Source: Actinomycetospora termitidis (GTDB lineage Bacteria; Actinomycetota; Actinomycetes; Mycobacteriales; Pseudonocardiaceae). Taken from it: a stretch of 64,000 nucleotides of DNA. The stretch is from contig NZ_JASVWF010000005.1 of assembly GCF_030286555.1 (NCBI RefSeq), positions 1-64,000 of the forward strand. The letters run 5' to 3'. The notes under the pieces were generated by a model, which searched no databases, had not been told where the DNA came from, and saw only the letters and a list, made by a program, of their open reading frames with translations. Positions 8,435-16,460 of this stretch are shown piece after piece (positions within the stretch are counted from its first letter, which is position 1; the number at the start of each line of letters is the position of its first letter). Made by a program: the position numbers and the translations under genes.

Positions 8435-8947
8435 GTGGCGCTGCACCCCCCGAAGGTCGAGACGTTCGCCGTGGACGAGGGCACCAACACCGACCCGAAG
8501 GGCTTCGTGCGGACCGTCGACCTCTACCGGACCGAACCGTTCGGGCTCTACCTCGCCCGCCCGATGCCGGACCACCCGTCGCTGACCCACATGCGGTCCT
8601 GGCTGCTGCCCGACCTCGGCATCCGCGTCACCGACTTCACCTTCAAGCCCGGGTTCGAGCGGCTGCAGGACTACTACGTCGACATCGCCGACGTGACCCG
8701 CGACGGCTCCACCTGGACGACGACGGACCACTACCTCGACCTCGTGGTCCACACCGGCGACCGGACCGAGCTCCTCGACGTCGACGAGTACGTGGAGGCG
8801 GTCGCCGCGGGCCTGCTCGGGACCGCACCCGCCGAACGCGCTCTCACGACCGCCACCGTCACCCACGCCGGCATCGCCGAGCACGGCCACGACCTCGACG
8901 CCTGGCTCGCCACCCGCGGGATCGCGCTCGACTGGCCCTGGACCTGA
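8435..8947 (+). CDS. DUF402-domain protein
   Basis: A 170-residue protein of the DUF402 family, which includes nucleoside di/triphosphatases and FomD-like hydrolases. The family core is seen in FGLYLARPMPDHPSLTHMRS and in YYVDIADVTRDG followed by HYLDLVVHTG; the Asp residues of the last two segments fit the metal-binding positions of the family. GTG 8435 is the first start after the terminator. It converges on coaE with no gap. The specific substrate is not predictable. Confidence 0.8.
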   Translation: MALHPPKVETFAVDEGTNTDPKGFVRTVDLYRTEPFGLYLARPMPDHPSLTHMRSWLLPDLGIRVTDFTFKPGFERLQDYYVDIADVTRDGSTWTTTDHYLDLVVHTGDRTELLDVDEYVEAVAAGLLGTAPAERALTTATVTHAGIAEHGHDLDAWLATRGIALDWPWT

Positions 8948-9955
8948 TCAGGCCGGGGCGACGTCCGAGCGCACCGCCGCGGGCTCGCGGGCGATCCGGT
9001 CCGGGTCGGCGCGGGCGGCGTCCCGGGCGGCGAGGAGATCCGGCTCGTCGAGGACGACGCGCACCGGCCGCGTCGGGTCCGCGCCCGCGAGGCGTCCGTC
9101 CTCGAGCGACGGGAACCCGACGCCGGCCAGGGCCTCCCGCACCCCGGCCGCACCGTCGGTCGTCAGGACGAGGAGGTCCACGACGTCGGGTGCGGGCAGG
9201 CCCGGCACCGCGGTCGGGCCGACGTGCTCCACCCGGTCCACCCCGGCGCCGCCGGCGAGGGTGAGCCGGGCGGCGAGGCGCCGGGCCTGGTCGGGCCAGG
9301 TGGGGTCGGGGTCGACGACCTCGTCGGGCCACGGCGTCGTCGAGCCCGCCCGGACCGCCGCCTCGAAGGGTACGAGGCGGTCGTGCCACAACGACCGCAC
9401 CCCGGCGCGCACCTCGTCCTGCGACCCGACGTTGTCGATCCACACGTCCGCCGCCGCGCGCCGCGCCTCGGTCGTGGCCTGCGCCCGGATGCGGGAGCGC
9501 GCGTCGTCCTCGGCCATGTCGCGGGTCCGGCCGAGGCGCTCCACCCGCACGTCCTCGGGCGCGTCCACGACGACGACGAGTGCGAACGCCGCGCCCATGC
9601 CGTTCTCCACCAGCAGCGGCACGTCGTGCACCAGCACCGCGTCGGTCGGCGCCGCGGCGACCAGCTCGCCGGTCCGCGCCCCGATCCGCGGGTGCAGGAT
9701 GCCGTTCAGCCGGCCCCGGGCCTCGTCGTCGGCGAACACGATCCGGCCGAGCGCGGGCCGGTCCAGGCGCCCCTCGCCGTCGAGCACGTCGTCCCCGAAC
9801 GCCTCGACGACGGCCGCGAGGCCCTCGGTGCCCGGCTCGACGACCTCGCGGGCGATCTTGTCGGAGTCCACGACCACCGCGCCGAGGGACGCCAGCTCCG
9901 CGGCCACCGTCGACTTGCCCGCCCCGATGCCTCCGGTCAGTCCCACGCGCAGCAC
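8948..9955 (-). CDS. coaE: Dephospho-CoA kinase with C-terminal GrpB-like domain
   Basis: CoaE phosphorylates the 3'-hydroxyl of dephospho-CoA with ATP, the last step of coenzyme A synthesis. The kinase fills about 1-200: P-loop GGIGAGKST at 8-16, DSDKIAREVV, HDVPLLVENG and the lid segment RLGRTRDMAEDDARSRI. Residues about 210-335 (PWPDEVVDPDPTWPDQARRL, VEHVGPTAVPGLPAPDVVDL) form a UPF0157/GrpB-like nucleotidyltransferase-fold domain, as in mycobacterial CoaE. In M. tuberculosis the fused domain is reported to assist folding. Its position near rpsA and uvrB is the conserved actinobacterial order. Confidence 0.95.
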   Translation of the reverse strand: MLRVGLTGGIGAGKSTVAAELASLGAVVVDSDKIAREVVEPGTEGLAAVVEAFGDDVLDGEGRLDRPALGRIVFADDEARGRLNGILHPRIGARTGELVAAAPTDAVLVHDVPLLVENGMGAAFALVVVVDAPEDVRVERLGRTRDMAEDDARSRIRAQATTEARRAAADVWIDNVGSQDEVRAGVRSLWHDRLVPFEAAVRAGSTTPWPDEVVDPDPTWPDQARRLAARLTLAGGAGVDRVEHVGPTAVPGLPAPDVVDLLVLTTDGAAGVREALAGVGFPSLEDGRLAGADPTRPVRVVLDEPDLLAARDAARADPDRIAREPAAVRSDVAPA

Positions 9956-9980
9956 GCGCGCAGTCTGCCCGATGGCGTGA

Positions 9981-10148
9981 TCACGCGAGAGCCGTGTGCC
10001 TCGCCGTCGCGAAGAAGGTCTCGAACAGCCCGCGGCGGGCGATGGCGGGGACCGCGAGGGCGGCCGCCACGCCGACGTGCTCCCGGGCCCACGTCAGCCC
10101 CGACGACCCGAGACGGTGCCGAGCCGGACGGCGACGCCACGAGAACAT
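9981..10148 (-). CDS. Possible small protein, 55 residues
   Basis: A short reading frame of 55 residues, basic at the N-terminus (MFSWRRRPARHR) and with a hydrophobic stretch (VGVAAALAVPAIARRGLFE). GGGGGTCGGA precedes the ATG. It lies between rpsA and coaE on their strand in a gap of about 330 bases. The evidence is only length, start context and hydrophobic pattern, so it may be untranslated spacer. Confidence 0.3.
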   Translation of the reverse strand: MFSWRRRPARHRLGSSGLTWAREHVGVAAALAVPAIARRGLFETFFATARHTALA

Positions 10149-10231
10149 TCCGACCCCCAGGAGGCGTGTGTCTGGTGTGACTGGCGGGACGGAAGATACC
10201 GAAGTGACGCCGGGAAGCAACCCGGGAACGA

Positions 10232-10269
10232 CGACGGGCCCCCACCCCGGGAGGGGTGAGGGCCCGTCG
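10232..10269. terminator. rpsA terminator hairpin
   Basis: The 10-bp outer stem CGACGGGCCC (10232-10241) pairs with 10260-10269, and an inner stem CACCCC/GGGGTG (10243-10248 with 10253-10258) closes on the tetraloop GGGA. It starts 16 bases beyond the rpsA stop, so it is the likely terminator of rpsA. Confidence 0.75.
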
Positions 10270-10285
10270 AACGGCACCCGCGGGA

Positions 10286-11809
10286 TCAGTTGCCCGAGAG
10301 CTTCTCCCGCAGCGCGGCGAGCTGGGCGTCGCTGGCGAGCGAACCGGCACCGGACTGCGACGGCGGGCCCTGGCCCGGGTCGTCGTCGTCGCGGGGCTCG
10401 GCCGACTCGTCGGCCTCGTCGCCGGGGCCGCCCGAGGAGTAGTTGGCCGGGGCCGCCTCGGCGGCCTCCGCCTCCTGCTCCGCGGTGCGCTGCAGCTGCG
10501 CGATGTGCTGCTGGTAGCGGGCGTACGCCGCCTGGTACTGGCGCTCCCACTCCTCGCGCTGGGACTCGAAGCCCTCGCGCCACTCCCCGGAGTCGGGGTC
10601 GAAGCCCTCCGGGTAGATGTAGTTGCCGGCGTCGTCGTACTCGGCGCCCATGCCGTACAGCGCCGGGTCGAACTCGGTCTCGGTCGTCATGCCCTCGTTC
10701 GCCTGCTTCAGCGAGAGCGAGATGCGGCGACGGTCGAGGTCGATGTCGATGACCTTGACCATGACGTCGTTGCCGACCTGGACGACCTGCTCCGGCACCT
10801 CGACGTGGCGCTCGGCCAGCTCGGAGATGTGGACCAGGCCCTCGATGCCCTCGTCGACGCGCACGAACGCACCGAACGGCACCAGCTTCGTGACCTTGCC
10901 GGGCACGATCTGGCCGATCTGGTGGGTCCGGGCGAACTGGCGCCAGGGGTCCTCCTGCGTCGCCTTGAGCGACAGCGAGACCCGCTCGCGGTCCAGGTCG
11001 ACGTCGAGGACCTCGACCGTGACCTCCTGGCCGACCTCGACGACCTCGGAGGGGTGGTCGATGTGCTTCCAGGACAGCTCGGAGACGTGGACGAGGCCGT
11101 CGACCCCGCCGAGGTCGACGAACGCACCGAAGTTGACGATCGAGGAGACCTGACCCTTGCGGATCTGGCCCTTCGCGAGCTGGTTGAGGAACTCGCTGCG
11201 CACCGCGGACTGGGTCTGCTCCAGCCACGCGCGGCGGGACAGGACCACGTTGTTGCGGTTCTTGTCCAGCTCGATGATCTTGGCCTCGATCTCCTTGCCG
11301 ACGTAGGGCTGGAGATCGCGGACGCGGCGCATCTCGACCAGCGACGCGGGGAGGAAGCCGCGGAGGCCGATGTCGAGGATGAGACCACCCTTGACGACCT
11401 CGATGACGGTGCCCTTGACCGGCTCGTCGTTGTCCTTGAGCTGCTCGATCGTGCCCCAGGCGCGCTCGTACTGGGCGCGCTTCTTGGACAGGATCAGCCG
11501 GCCCTCCTTGTCCTCCTTCTGGAGGACGAGGGCTTCGACCTCGTCGCCGACGGCGACGACTTCATTGGGGTCGACATCGTGCTTGATCGACAGCTCGCGC
11601 GAGGGGATGACGCCCTCGGTCTTGTAGCCGATGTCGAGAAGGACCTCGTCGCGGTCGACCTTGACGATGGTTCCCTCGACGATGTCACCATCGTTGAAGT
11701 ACTTGATCGTCTCGTCGATGGCAGCGAGGAAGTCCTCTTCCGACCCGATGTCGTTCACAGCCACCTGGGGGCTGGACGTGCTCGGGGCGGTGTGGGTGTC
11801 GATGGACAT
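10286..11809 (-). CDS. rpsA: 30S ribosomal protein S1
   Basis: Ribosomal protein S1, which helps the 30S subunit bind mRNA. The 507 residues contain four S1 (OB-fold) RNA-binding repeats, as in other actinobacteria: GDIVEGTIVKVDRDEVLLDIG (cut to its core GTIVKVDRDEVLLDIG, about 43), GTVIEVVKGGLILDIG, GQVSSIVNFGAFVDLGGVDG and GKVTKLVPFGAFVRVDEGIEG. A variable acidic C-terminal tail rich in Glu, Gln, Ala and Asp follows (about 415-490), ending AQLAALREKLSGN. ATG 11809 starts MSIDTHTAP, matching mycobacterial S1. A 261-base divergent gap upstream must carry its promoter. Confidence 0.97.
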   Translation of the reverse strand: MSIDTHTAPSTSSPQVAVNDIGSEEDFLAAIDETIKYFNDGDIVEGTIVKVDRDEVLLDIGYKTEGVIPSRELSIKHDVDPNEVVAVGDEVEALVLQKEDKEGRLILSKKRAQYERAWGTIEQLKDNDEPVKGTVIEVVKGGLILDIGLRGFLPASLVEMRRVRDLQPYVGKEIEAKIIELDKNRNNVVLSRRAWLEQTQSAVRSEFLNQLAKGQIRKGQVSSIVNFGAFVDLGGVDGLVHVSELSWKHIDHPSEVVEVGQEVTVEVLDVDLDRERVSLSLKATQEDPWRQFARTHQIGQIVPGKVTKLVPFGAFVRVDEGIEGLVHISELAERHVEVPEQVVQVGNDVMVKVIDIDLDRRRISLSLKQANEGMTTETEFDPALYGMGAEYDDAGNYIYPEGFDPDSGEWREGFESQREEWERQYQAAYARYQQHIAQLQRTAEQEAEAAEAAPANYSSGGPGDEADESAEPRDDDDPGQGPPSQSGAGSLASDAQLAALREKLSGN

Positions 11810-12070
11810 ACGGTGGACGGCTCCGGGATGGGCAGGTCTCGGTCGGGTGGACGTGTGCTCTTCCACGAGGGCGGACGTCGTCCTGACGCGCTGATCGGCA
11901 CCCGCGGGGACCGAAGGGGATCGCTGCCCACCGGAGCCGACCGGACGCAGGCGAGACCACTGACGTGGAACACCATCGTATCCACTCGATCTCGTGCCCG
12001 GCAAACGGGTCAGACCTCGCCCCGGCCCGGCGTGTCGGGCGCGACGTGTGGGCGTGTCAGGATGCCGCCC

Positions 12071-12877
12071 ATGAGCGCCGGAGCCGTGGGTGATGCGGCG
12101 TCCGTCGCCGCCTCCCGCTCCTGGTGGGACGCCGAGGCACCGGCCTACCAGAGCGAGCACGGGGCCTTCCTCGGCGACGTCGACTTCGTCTGGTGCCCGG
12201 AGCGGCTCCGGGAGGCCGACGCGGGGCTGCTGGGCCCGGCGGACGAGCTGGCCGGCGCGCGCGTCCTCGAGGTGGGCTGCGGCGCGGCCTCGTGCGCGCG
12301 GTGGCTCCGCGACCGCGGCGCGGATGCGGTCGGGATCGACCTGTCCGCCGGCATGCTGCGCGAGGCGCGGGCCGCCTCGGCCCGCTCCGGTGTGCCCGTC
12401 CCGCTGGTCCAGGCGGACGCCTCCCACCTGCCCTTTCCCGACGGCGGGTCCGACAGTGGGTTCGACATCGCCTGCTCGGCCTTCGGGGCCGTGCCGTTCG
12501 TGGCGGACACCGCAGCCCTGATGCGCGAGGTCGCCCGGGTGCTGCGGCCCGGAGGGCGGTGGGTGTTCGCGGTGAACCACCCGCTGCGCTGGATCTTCCC
12601 CGACGACCCGGGCGAGGACGGCCTCACCGTCGCGCACTCCTACTTCGACCGCGTCGGGTACGCGGAGTTCGACCCCGACGGCCGGGCGAGCTACGTCGAG
12701 CACCACCGCACGATCGGCGACCGGGTCGCCGAGGTGGTCGGGGCCGGCTTCGTGCTCGAGGGGATCGTCGAGCCGGAGTGGCCCGCCGGGCTCACCGAGG
12801 TGTGGGGCCAGTGGTCGCCGCTGCGCGGGGCGCTCTTCCCCGGGACGGCGATCTTCCGCTGCCGGTGGCCGGGCTGA
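12071..12877 (+). CDS. SAM-dependent class I methyltransferase
   Basis: A 268-residue methyltransferase. The SAM-binding motif I is VLEVGCGAASCARWLRDRGA (about 65-84), motif II is GIDLSAGMLREA, and motif III/IV includes ADASHLPFPDGG and VLRPGGRWVFAVNHP. The N-terminal SWWDAEAPAYQSEHGAFLG resembles small-molecule methyltransferases common in actinobacteria. ATG 12071 is preferred over ATG 12062. The next gene starts inside its stop codon (TGATG), so the two are translationally coupled. The substrate is unknown. Confidence 0.85.
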   Translation: MSAGAVGDAASVAASRSWWDAEAPAYQSEHGAFLGDVDFVWCPERLREADAGLLGPADELAGARVLEVGCGAASCARWLRDRGADAVGIDLSAGMLREARAASARSGVPVPLVQADASHLPFPDGGSDSGFDIACSAFGAVPFVADTAALMREVARVLRPGGRWVFAVNHPLRWIFPDDPGEDGLTVAHSYFDRVGYAEFDPDGRASYVEHHRTIGDRVAEVVGAGFVLEGIVEPEWPAGLTEVWGQWSPLRGALFPGTAIFRCRWPG

Positions 12878-13869
12878 TGGCCCGTCCCCGGCACGCCGCA
12901 CCGCCCGCCCCGGAGACCCCGGCGCAGGTCCTCGCCGACCTCCTCGCGGTCCAGCGACAGCGGTTCGCCGCCCTGGACCCCCGCCTCCCCGAGGCGCCGG
13001 CACCCCCGCCCGGTGACATCGTCGTCGTCGGGACGCCGCCCCAGCGGGTCGCCGGGGTGATCACCCACCACAGCTGGCCGGCGGGCAGCGGCCCGCTGCT
13101 GTGGTCGGCGGCCCAGGTCTCGGAACTGCACCCGGTGGTCGGCGCCGCGGGACACGCGCCGCTGCACGCCCTGCTCGAGGCGTGGCGCACCCGGATGCTG
13201 CCCGCGGTGCTGCGCGAACCGGACTCGGCAGCCACCGTCACCTGGCCCAGCCGCGACGTGGTGGCCACCCGGGTCTTCCTCGACCACGGCCTGGTCCCCC
13301 TCGCCGTCCTCGCGGTGCGCCCGCCCGGGGAGGTCGTCGCGCCGCCGCCGGACCCGGACGTCGAGGTCCGTCGCGCGAGCGGCGACGACCTGGAGATCTG
13401 CGTGCGGCTCGCGATGGAGGAGCTGGCCTACTCCAGCCAGGTCGGCGGATCGGTCGTCCGCGCCGACGCCGAGGCGGTAAAGCGCACCGTCATGCGCGAT
13501 CGCCTGGGTCGGGGCGAGCCGACGTGGATCGCCCTCCGGCGGGGCCGGCCGGTCGGGATGATGGAGTGCGGCCGGGCCGAGGCGGTGCCCGGGACGTGGC
13601 TGGCGGGCCTGCTGCCCGAGGGAGCGTGGGGGTACGTCAACTGCGCCTCGGTGACCTCCTCCGAGCGCGGCGGCGGGGTCGGGCACCGGCTCGTGGCCAC
13701 GGCGCTCGCGGAGCTGGACGCACCGCGGTCGGACCTCCCGACCCGCGGCACCTACCTCTACTACAACCCGCCGAACCCGCTGTCCTCGGTCTTCTGGCCG
13801 CGCGCCGGTTACCGACCGTTGTGGACGCTGTGGGAGGTTCGCCCCGCCGGAGGCCTGCGCTCGGTGTGA
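12877..13869 (+). CDS. GNAT-domain protein with N-terminal extension
   Basis: A 330-residue protein. Residues about 1-150 form an uncharacterised N-terminal region (PPQRVAGVITHHSWPAGSGP, LLEAWRTRMLPAVLREPDS). The C-terminal half is a GNAT acetyltransferase domain: VEVRRASGDDLEICVRLAME, RPVGMMECGRAE, then NCASVTSSERGGGVGHRLVA as the acetyl-CoA loop and YYNPPNPLSSVFWPRAGYRP. The start shares one base with the methyltransferase stop, so they form an operon. The acceptor is unknown. Confidence 0.8.
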   Translation: MARPRHAAPPAPETPAQVLADLLAVQRQRFAALDPRLPEAPAPPPGDIVVVGTPPQRVAGVITHHSWPAGSGPLLWSAAQVSELHPVVGAAGHAPLHALLEAWRTRMLPAVLREPDSAATVTWPSRDVVATRVFLDHGLVPLAVLAVRPPGEVVAPPPDPDVEVRRASGDDLEICVRLAMEELAYSSQVGGSVVRADAEAVKRTVMRDRLGRGEPTWIALRRGRPVGMMECGRAEAVPGTWLAGLLPEGAWGYVNCASVTSSERGGGVGHRLVATALAELDAPRSDLPTRGTYLYYNPPNPLSSVFWPRAGYRPLWTLWEVRPAGGLRSV

Positions 13870-13921
13870 CCCGTCACCCGATCGGCGTTACCGGATCGTG
13901 ACACGACTCGTTGTGCAGGGC

Positions 13922-14077
13922 ATGGACGAGCTCGCGAGGAAGGCCGCCGCGGTGGACCCGGCGATGGGGCCCGGCGCGCCGGACGCCGTGCGCTTCGGGT
14001 GCCGCTGCTCGGTGCTGTTCAACGCCGACGACGCGTTCGTCGACCCGCTCTGCCCGCTGCACGGCCCGCAGGCGTGA
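13922..14077 (+). CDS. Small Cys-rich protein, 51 residues
   Basis: A 51-residue protein with a compact C-terminal metal-site pattern: FGCRCSVLFNADDAFVDPLC followed by PLHG, i.e. C-x-C-x15-C-x2-H, which could form a zinc ribbon or knuckle. The frame is also open from GTG 13898. It lies directly after the GNAT gene on the same strand and two bases from the convergent dehydrogenase gene. No family was recognised. Confidence 0.55.
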   Translation: MDELARKAAAVDPAMGPGAPDAVRFGCRCSVLFNADDAFVDPLCPLHGPQA

Positions 14078-14078
14078 C

Positions 14079-14921
14079 TCACCGCCGCGGCCGCAGGTTC
14101 CCGACGTCGGGTGTGGCCGGGAGATCCTCCGGGCGGAGGTCGCCGTAGGCGCTGGTCGCGAGGTCGGCGTAGACCTGCGCGAAGGCGTCGAACAGCTCAC
14201 GGCTGAGCCCGGCACCGGCCTGCGTGTCGGCGATCGCGCTCATCTCCTCGACGAAGCGCCACGCCTTGGTCGCCGCGGCGGCGGCCGGGCCGACACCCGC
14301 CGTCGGGAAGTCGAGGCGCAGGTCGGCGACGACCGCGTCGAGCACCCCGTGGTGCTCCGCAGTGACGAGGGCCTGCGCGAGCAGCCCGGTGAACCCCTTG
14401 CGCACCGACGCGGTGCACATCTTGGTGGCGCTCGCCGCGCCGGTGTCCGCCCCGAGGGCCACCCATTCCACGCCGGGGACGGCGAGCGCGGCGACCTCGC
14501 CCGCGCGAGGACCCGACAGGAACACCCGGGTCGGTCGATCGGCGTCCGGCGCGGGTGGTGGGCCGGAGATCGCGGCGTCGACGAGGTCGGTCGGCAGGTC
14601 GGCCGCGATCGCGGTGACCGTCTCCGGCGACACCGCGTTCGCCTCGAGGACGAGCGGGCGCGCGCCGGAGCGGGTGCAGGCGCTGCCGATCTCCGCCGCG
14701 GCCTCCCGGGCCCGGCCAGGCGGGACGACGCTGATCACGATGTCGGCCCGCACCACCGCGTCCAGCGACCCGGCGTCGTCCAGGCCGGCCTCGGCGAGCC
14801 GCCGCGCCGTGGCCGGGGAGCGCCCGGCCGCCGTCGTCGCGACCTCGTGGCCGCCCGCCCGCAGGCAGCGGGCGAGGGCGATGCCCATGGCTCCGGGCGC
14901 GTGGACGCCGAGTGTGGTCAC
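14079..14921 (-). CDS. NAD(P)-binding dehydrogenase, DUF1932 type
   Basis: A 280-residue protein of the beta-hydroxyacid/6-phosphogluconate dehydrogenase-like group. The Rossmann start is LGVHAPGAMGIALARCLRAG, followed by ADIVISVVPPGRA. The C-terminal helical domain (GADTGAASATKMCTASVRKG, where the Lys fits the family's catalytic position) resembles the DUF1932 domain. GTG 14921 overlaps the stop of the upstream monooxygenase by four bases, so the two are made together and may act on successive intermediates. The substrate is unknown. Confidence 0.85.
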   Translation of the reverse strand: MTTLGVHAPGAMGIALARCLRAGGHEVATTAAGRSPATARRLAEAGLDDAGSLDAVVRADIVISVVPPGRAREAAAEIGSACTRSGARPLVLEANAVSPETVTAIAADLPTDLVDAAISGPPPAPDADRPTRVFLSGPRAGEVAALAVPGVEWVALGADTGAASATKMCTASVRKGFTGLLAQALVTAEHHGVLDAVVADLRLDFPTAGVGPAAAAATKAWRFVEEMSAIADTQAGAGLSRELFDAFAQVYADLATSAYGDLRPEDLPATPDVGNLRPRR

Positions 14922-16408
14922 ACGCCCACGGTGGACCGGGCGGGCTCGAAGCGCATGCCCTCCTCGACGCTGCCGCGGCGCAGGGTGACCGCGTCGATCG
15001 CGTAGTTCATCGCGAGGGTCCACGGCTTGCGGTCGCCGCCCCGGGGCAGTTCGTGGATCGAGCGCTGCACGTAGCCCGCGTCGAAGTCGAGCAGCGGGCG
15101 CTCCTCGACGGCGGGGTCGCGCTCCGGGACCGCGACGGCCTTCCCGTGCCGGTCCATCCACCGCACGAGACGGCAGAAGTACTCGGCGACGAGGTCCACC
15201 TTGAGCGTCCACGAGGCGTTCGTGTAGCCGATCATGAAGACCAGGTTCGGGACGCCGGAGAGCATCATGCCCTTGTAGGCCATCGTCTCGGGCAGCTTCA
15301 CCGGCTCGTCGTCGACCGTCAGGCTCGCGCCGCCGAACATCTGCAGGTTCAGCCCGGTGGCCGTCACGACGACGTCCGCCTCGAGCTCCTGCCCGGAGCG
15401 CAGGCGGATCCCGGTCTCGGTGAAGGTCTCGATGTGGTCGGTGACGATGTCCGCGTCGCCCCGCTTGATCGCCTTGAACAGGTCGCCGTTCGGGACCATG
15501 CACATGCGCTGGTCCCACGGGTCGTACGGCGGGTTGAAGTGGGTGTCGACCTCGTAGCCCTCGGGCAGCTGGGCCGCGACCTGCTTGCGCAGCACGCCCC
15601 GCATGAAGCCCGGGAACCGCTGCGAGACCTGGTAGAGCGCGATGAGCTGGGCGATGTTCTTGGCCCGCACGATCGGGTCGGCAACGCGGGCGGGCAGCCA
15701 CCTCGACAGCGTCTCGGCGACCGGATCGGTGCGGCCGATGGCGAGCACGTAGCTCGGCGTGCGCTGCAGCTGGGTCACGTGGGCGGCCCGACCCTCGCCC
15801 TGGGTCATCGCCGGCACGAGCGTGACCGCGGTGGCCCCGGAGCCGATCACGACGACGCGCTTGCCCGCGTAGTCCAGCTCCGGGTCCCAGAGCTGCGGGT
15901 GCACGACCGTGCCGCCGAAGTCCTCGAGCCCGGGCAGGTCCGGGGTGTAGCCCTCGTCGTACCGGTAGTAGCCCGAGCACCACAGCAGGAACGAACAGGT
16001 CAGGTGCTCCTCGCCGTCCGGGGTGGTGACGGTCAGCGTCCAGCGCTGCTCGGCACTCGACCACGCGGCGGCGGTGACGCGCCGGCCGTACCGGATGTGG
16101 CGGTCGACGCCGTACTCCCGCGCGGTGTCGCGGACGTACTGCAGGATCGACGGGCCGTCGGCGAGCGCCACGGAGTCCGGCCAGGGGCGGAACTTGAACC
16201 CGAGCGTGTGCATGTCGGAGTCCGAGCGGATGCCCGGGTAGCGGAACAGGCTCCACGTGCCGCCGAGGTCGTCGCGCGCCTCGAGGACGGCGTACGAGCG
16301 CTGCGGGTGCTCGGTCCGCAGGTGGCACGCCGTGCCGACCCCGGACAGGCCCGCGCCGACGATGACGACGTCCAGGTGCTCCGGGGTGGCCCCCGCCGCG
16401 GTACTCAT
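14918..16408 (-). CDS. Flavin-containing (Baeyer-Villiger) monooxygenase, EthA-like
   Basis: A 496-residue NADPH- and FAD-dependent monooxygenase expected to insert oxygen next to ketones or oxidise sulfur compounds. The FAD motif GAGLSG is at 18-23, the Baeyer-Villiger fingerprint FGGTVVHPQLWD (F-x-G-x3-H-x3-W-D) at 164-175, and the NADPH motif GSGATA at 189-194. The segment LFRYPGIRSDSDMHTLGFKF closely resembles EthA, the ethionamide activator of M. tuberculosis. ATG 16408 lies within a cluster of GTAC-containing repeats. Unlike ethA there is no adjacent ethR; the partner is a DUF1932 dehydrogenase. Confidence 0.9.
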   Translation of the reverse strand: MSTAAGATPEHLDVVIVGAGLSGVGTACHLRTEHPQRSYAVLEARDDLGGTWSLFRYPGIRSDSDMHTLGFKFRPWPDSVALADGPSILQYVRDTAREYGVDRHIRYGRRVTAAAWSSAEQRWTLTVTTPDGEEHLTCSFLLWCSGYYRYDEGYTPDLPGLEDFGGTVVHPQLWDPELDYAGKRVVVIGSGATAVTLVPAMTQGEGRAAHVTQLQRTPSYVLAIGRTDPVAETLSRWLPARVADPIVRAKNIAQLIALYQVSQRFPGFMRGVLRKQVAAQLPEGYEVDTHFNPPYDPWDQRMCMVPNGDLFKAIKRGDADIVTDHIETFTETGIRLRSGQELEADVVVTATGLNLQMFGGASLTVDDEPVKLPETMAYKGMMLSGVPNLVFMIGYTNASWTLKVDLVAEYFCRLVRWMDRHGKAVAVPERDPAVEERPLLDFDAGYVQRSIHELPRGGDRKPWTLAMNYAIDAVTLRRGSVEEGMRFEPARSTVGV

Positions 16409-16445
16409 GCGTACCAGCCTAGCGTGCGGTACCGCGGCGTACCAG
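16396..16445. promoter_or_regulatory. GTAC-rich repeats before the monooxygenase
   Basis: The 9-mer GCGTACCAG occurs at 16409-16417 and again at 16437-16445. Between them is the perfect palindrome GCGGTACCGC (16426-16435), and GCGGTAC recurs at 16398-16404. The cluster spans the monooxygenase start and its upstream region, so a regulator may bind here. Confidence 0.4.
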
Positions 16446-16460
16446 TCCTCGGTGGTGGGT

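Noticed and set aside
9996..10259. 87-residue plus-strand frame between coaE and rpsA
   Set aside because: It runs into the rpsA terminator, is rich in Arg/Pro/Gly and lacks a ribosome site; the 55-residue minus-strand frame is a better, though weak, candidate.
10256..12070. Long N-terminal extension of the methyltransferase at 12071
   Set aside because: The upstream part of that frame is antisense to rpsA; the methyltransferase homology starts at MSAGAVGD.
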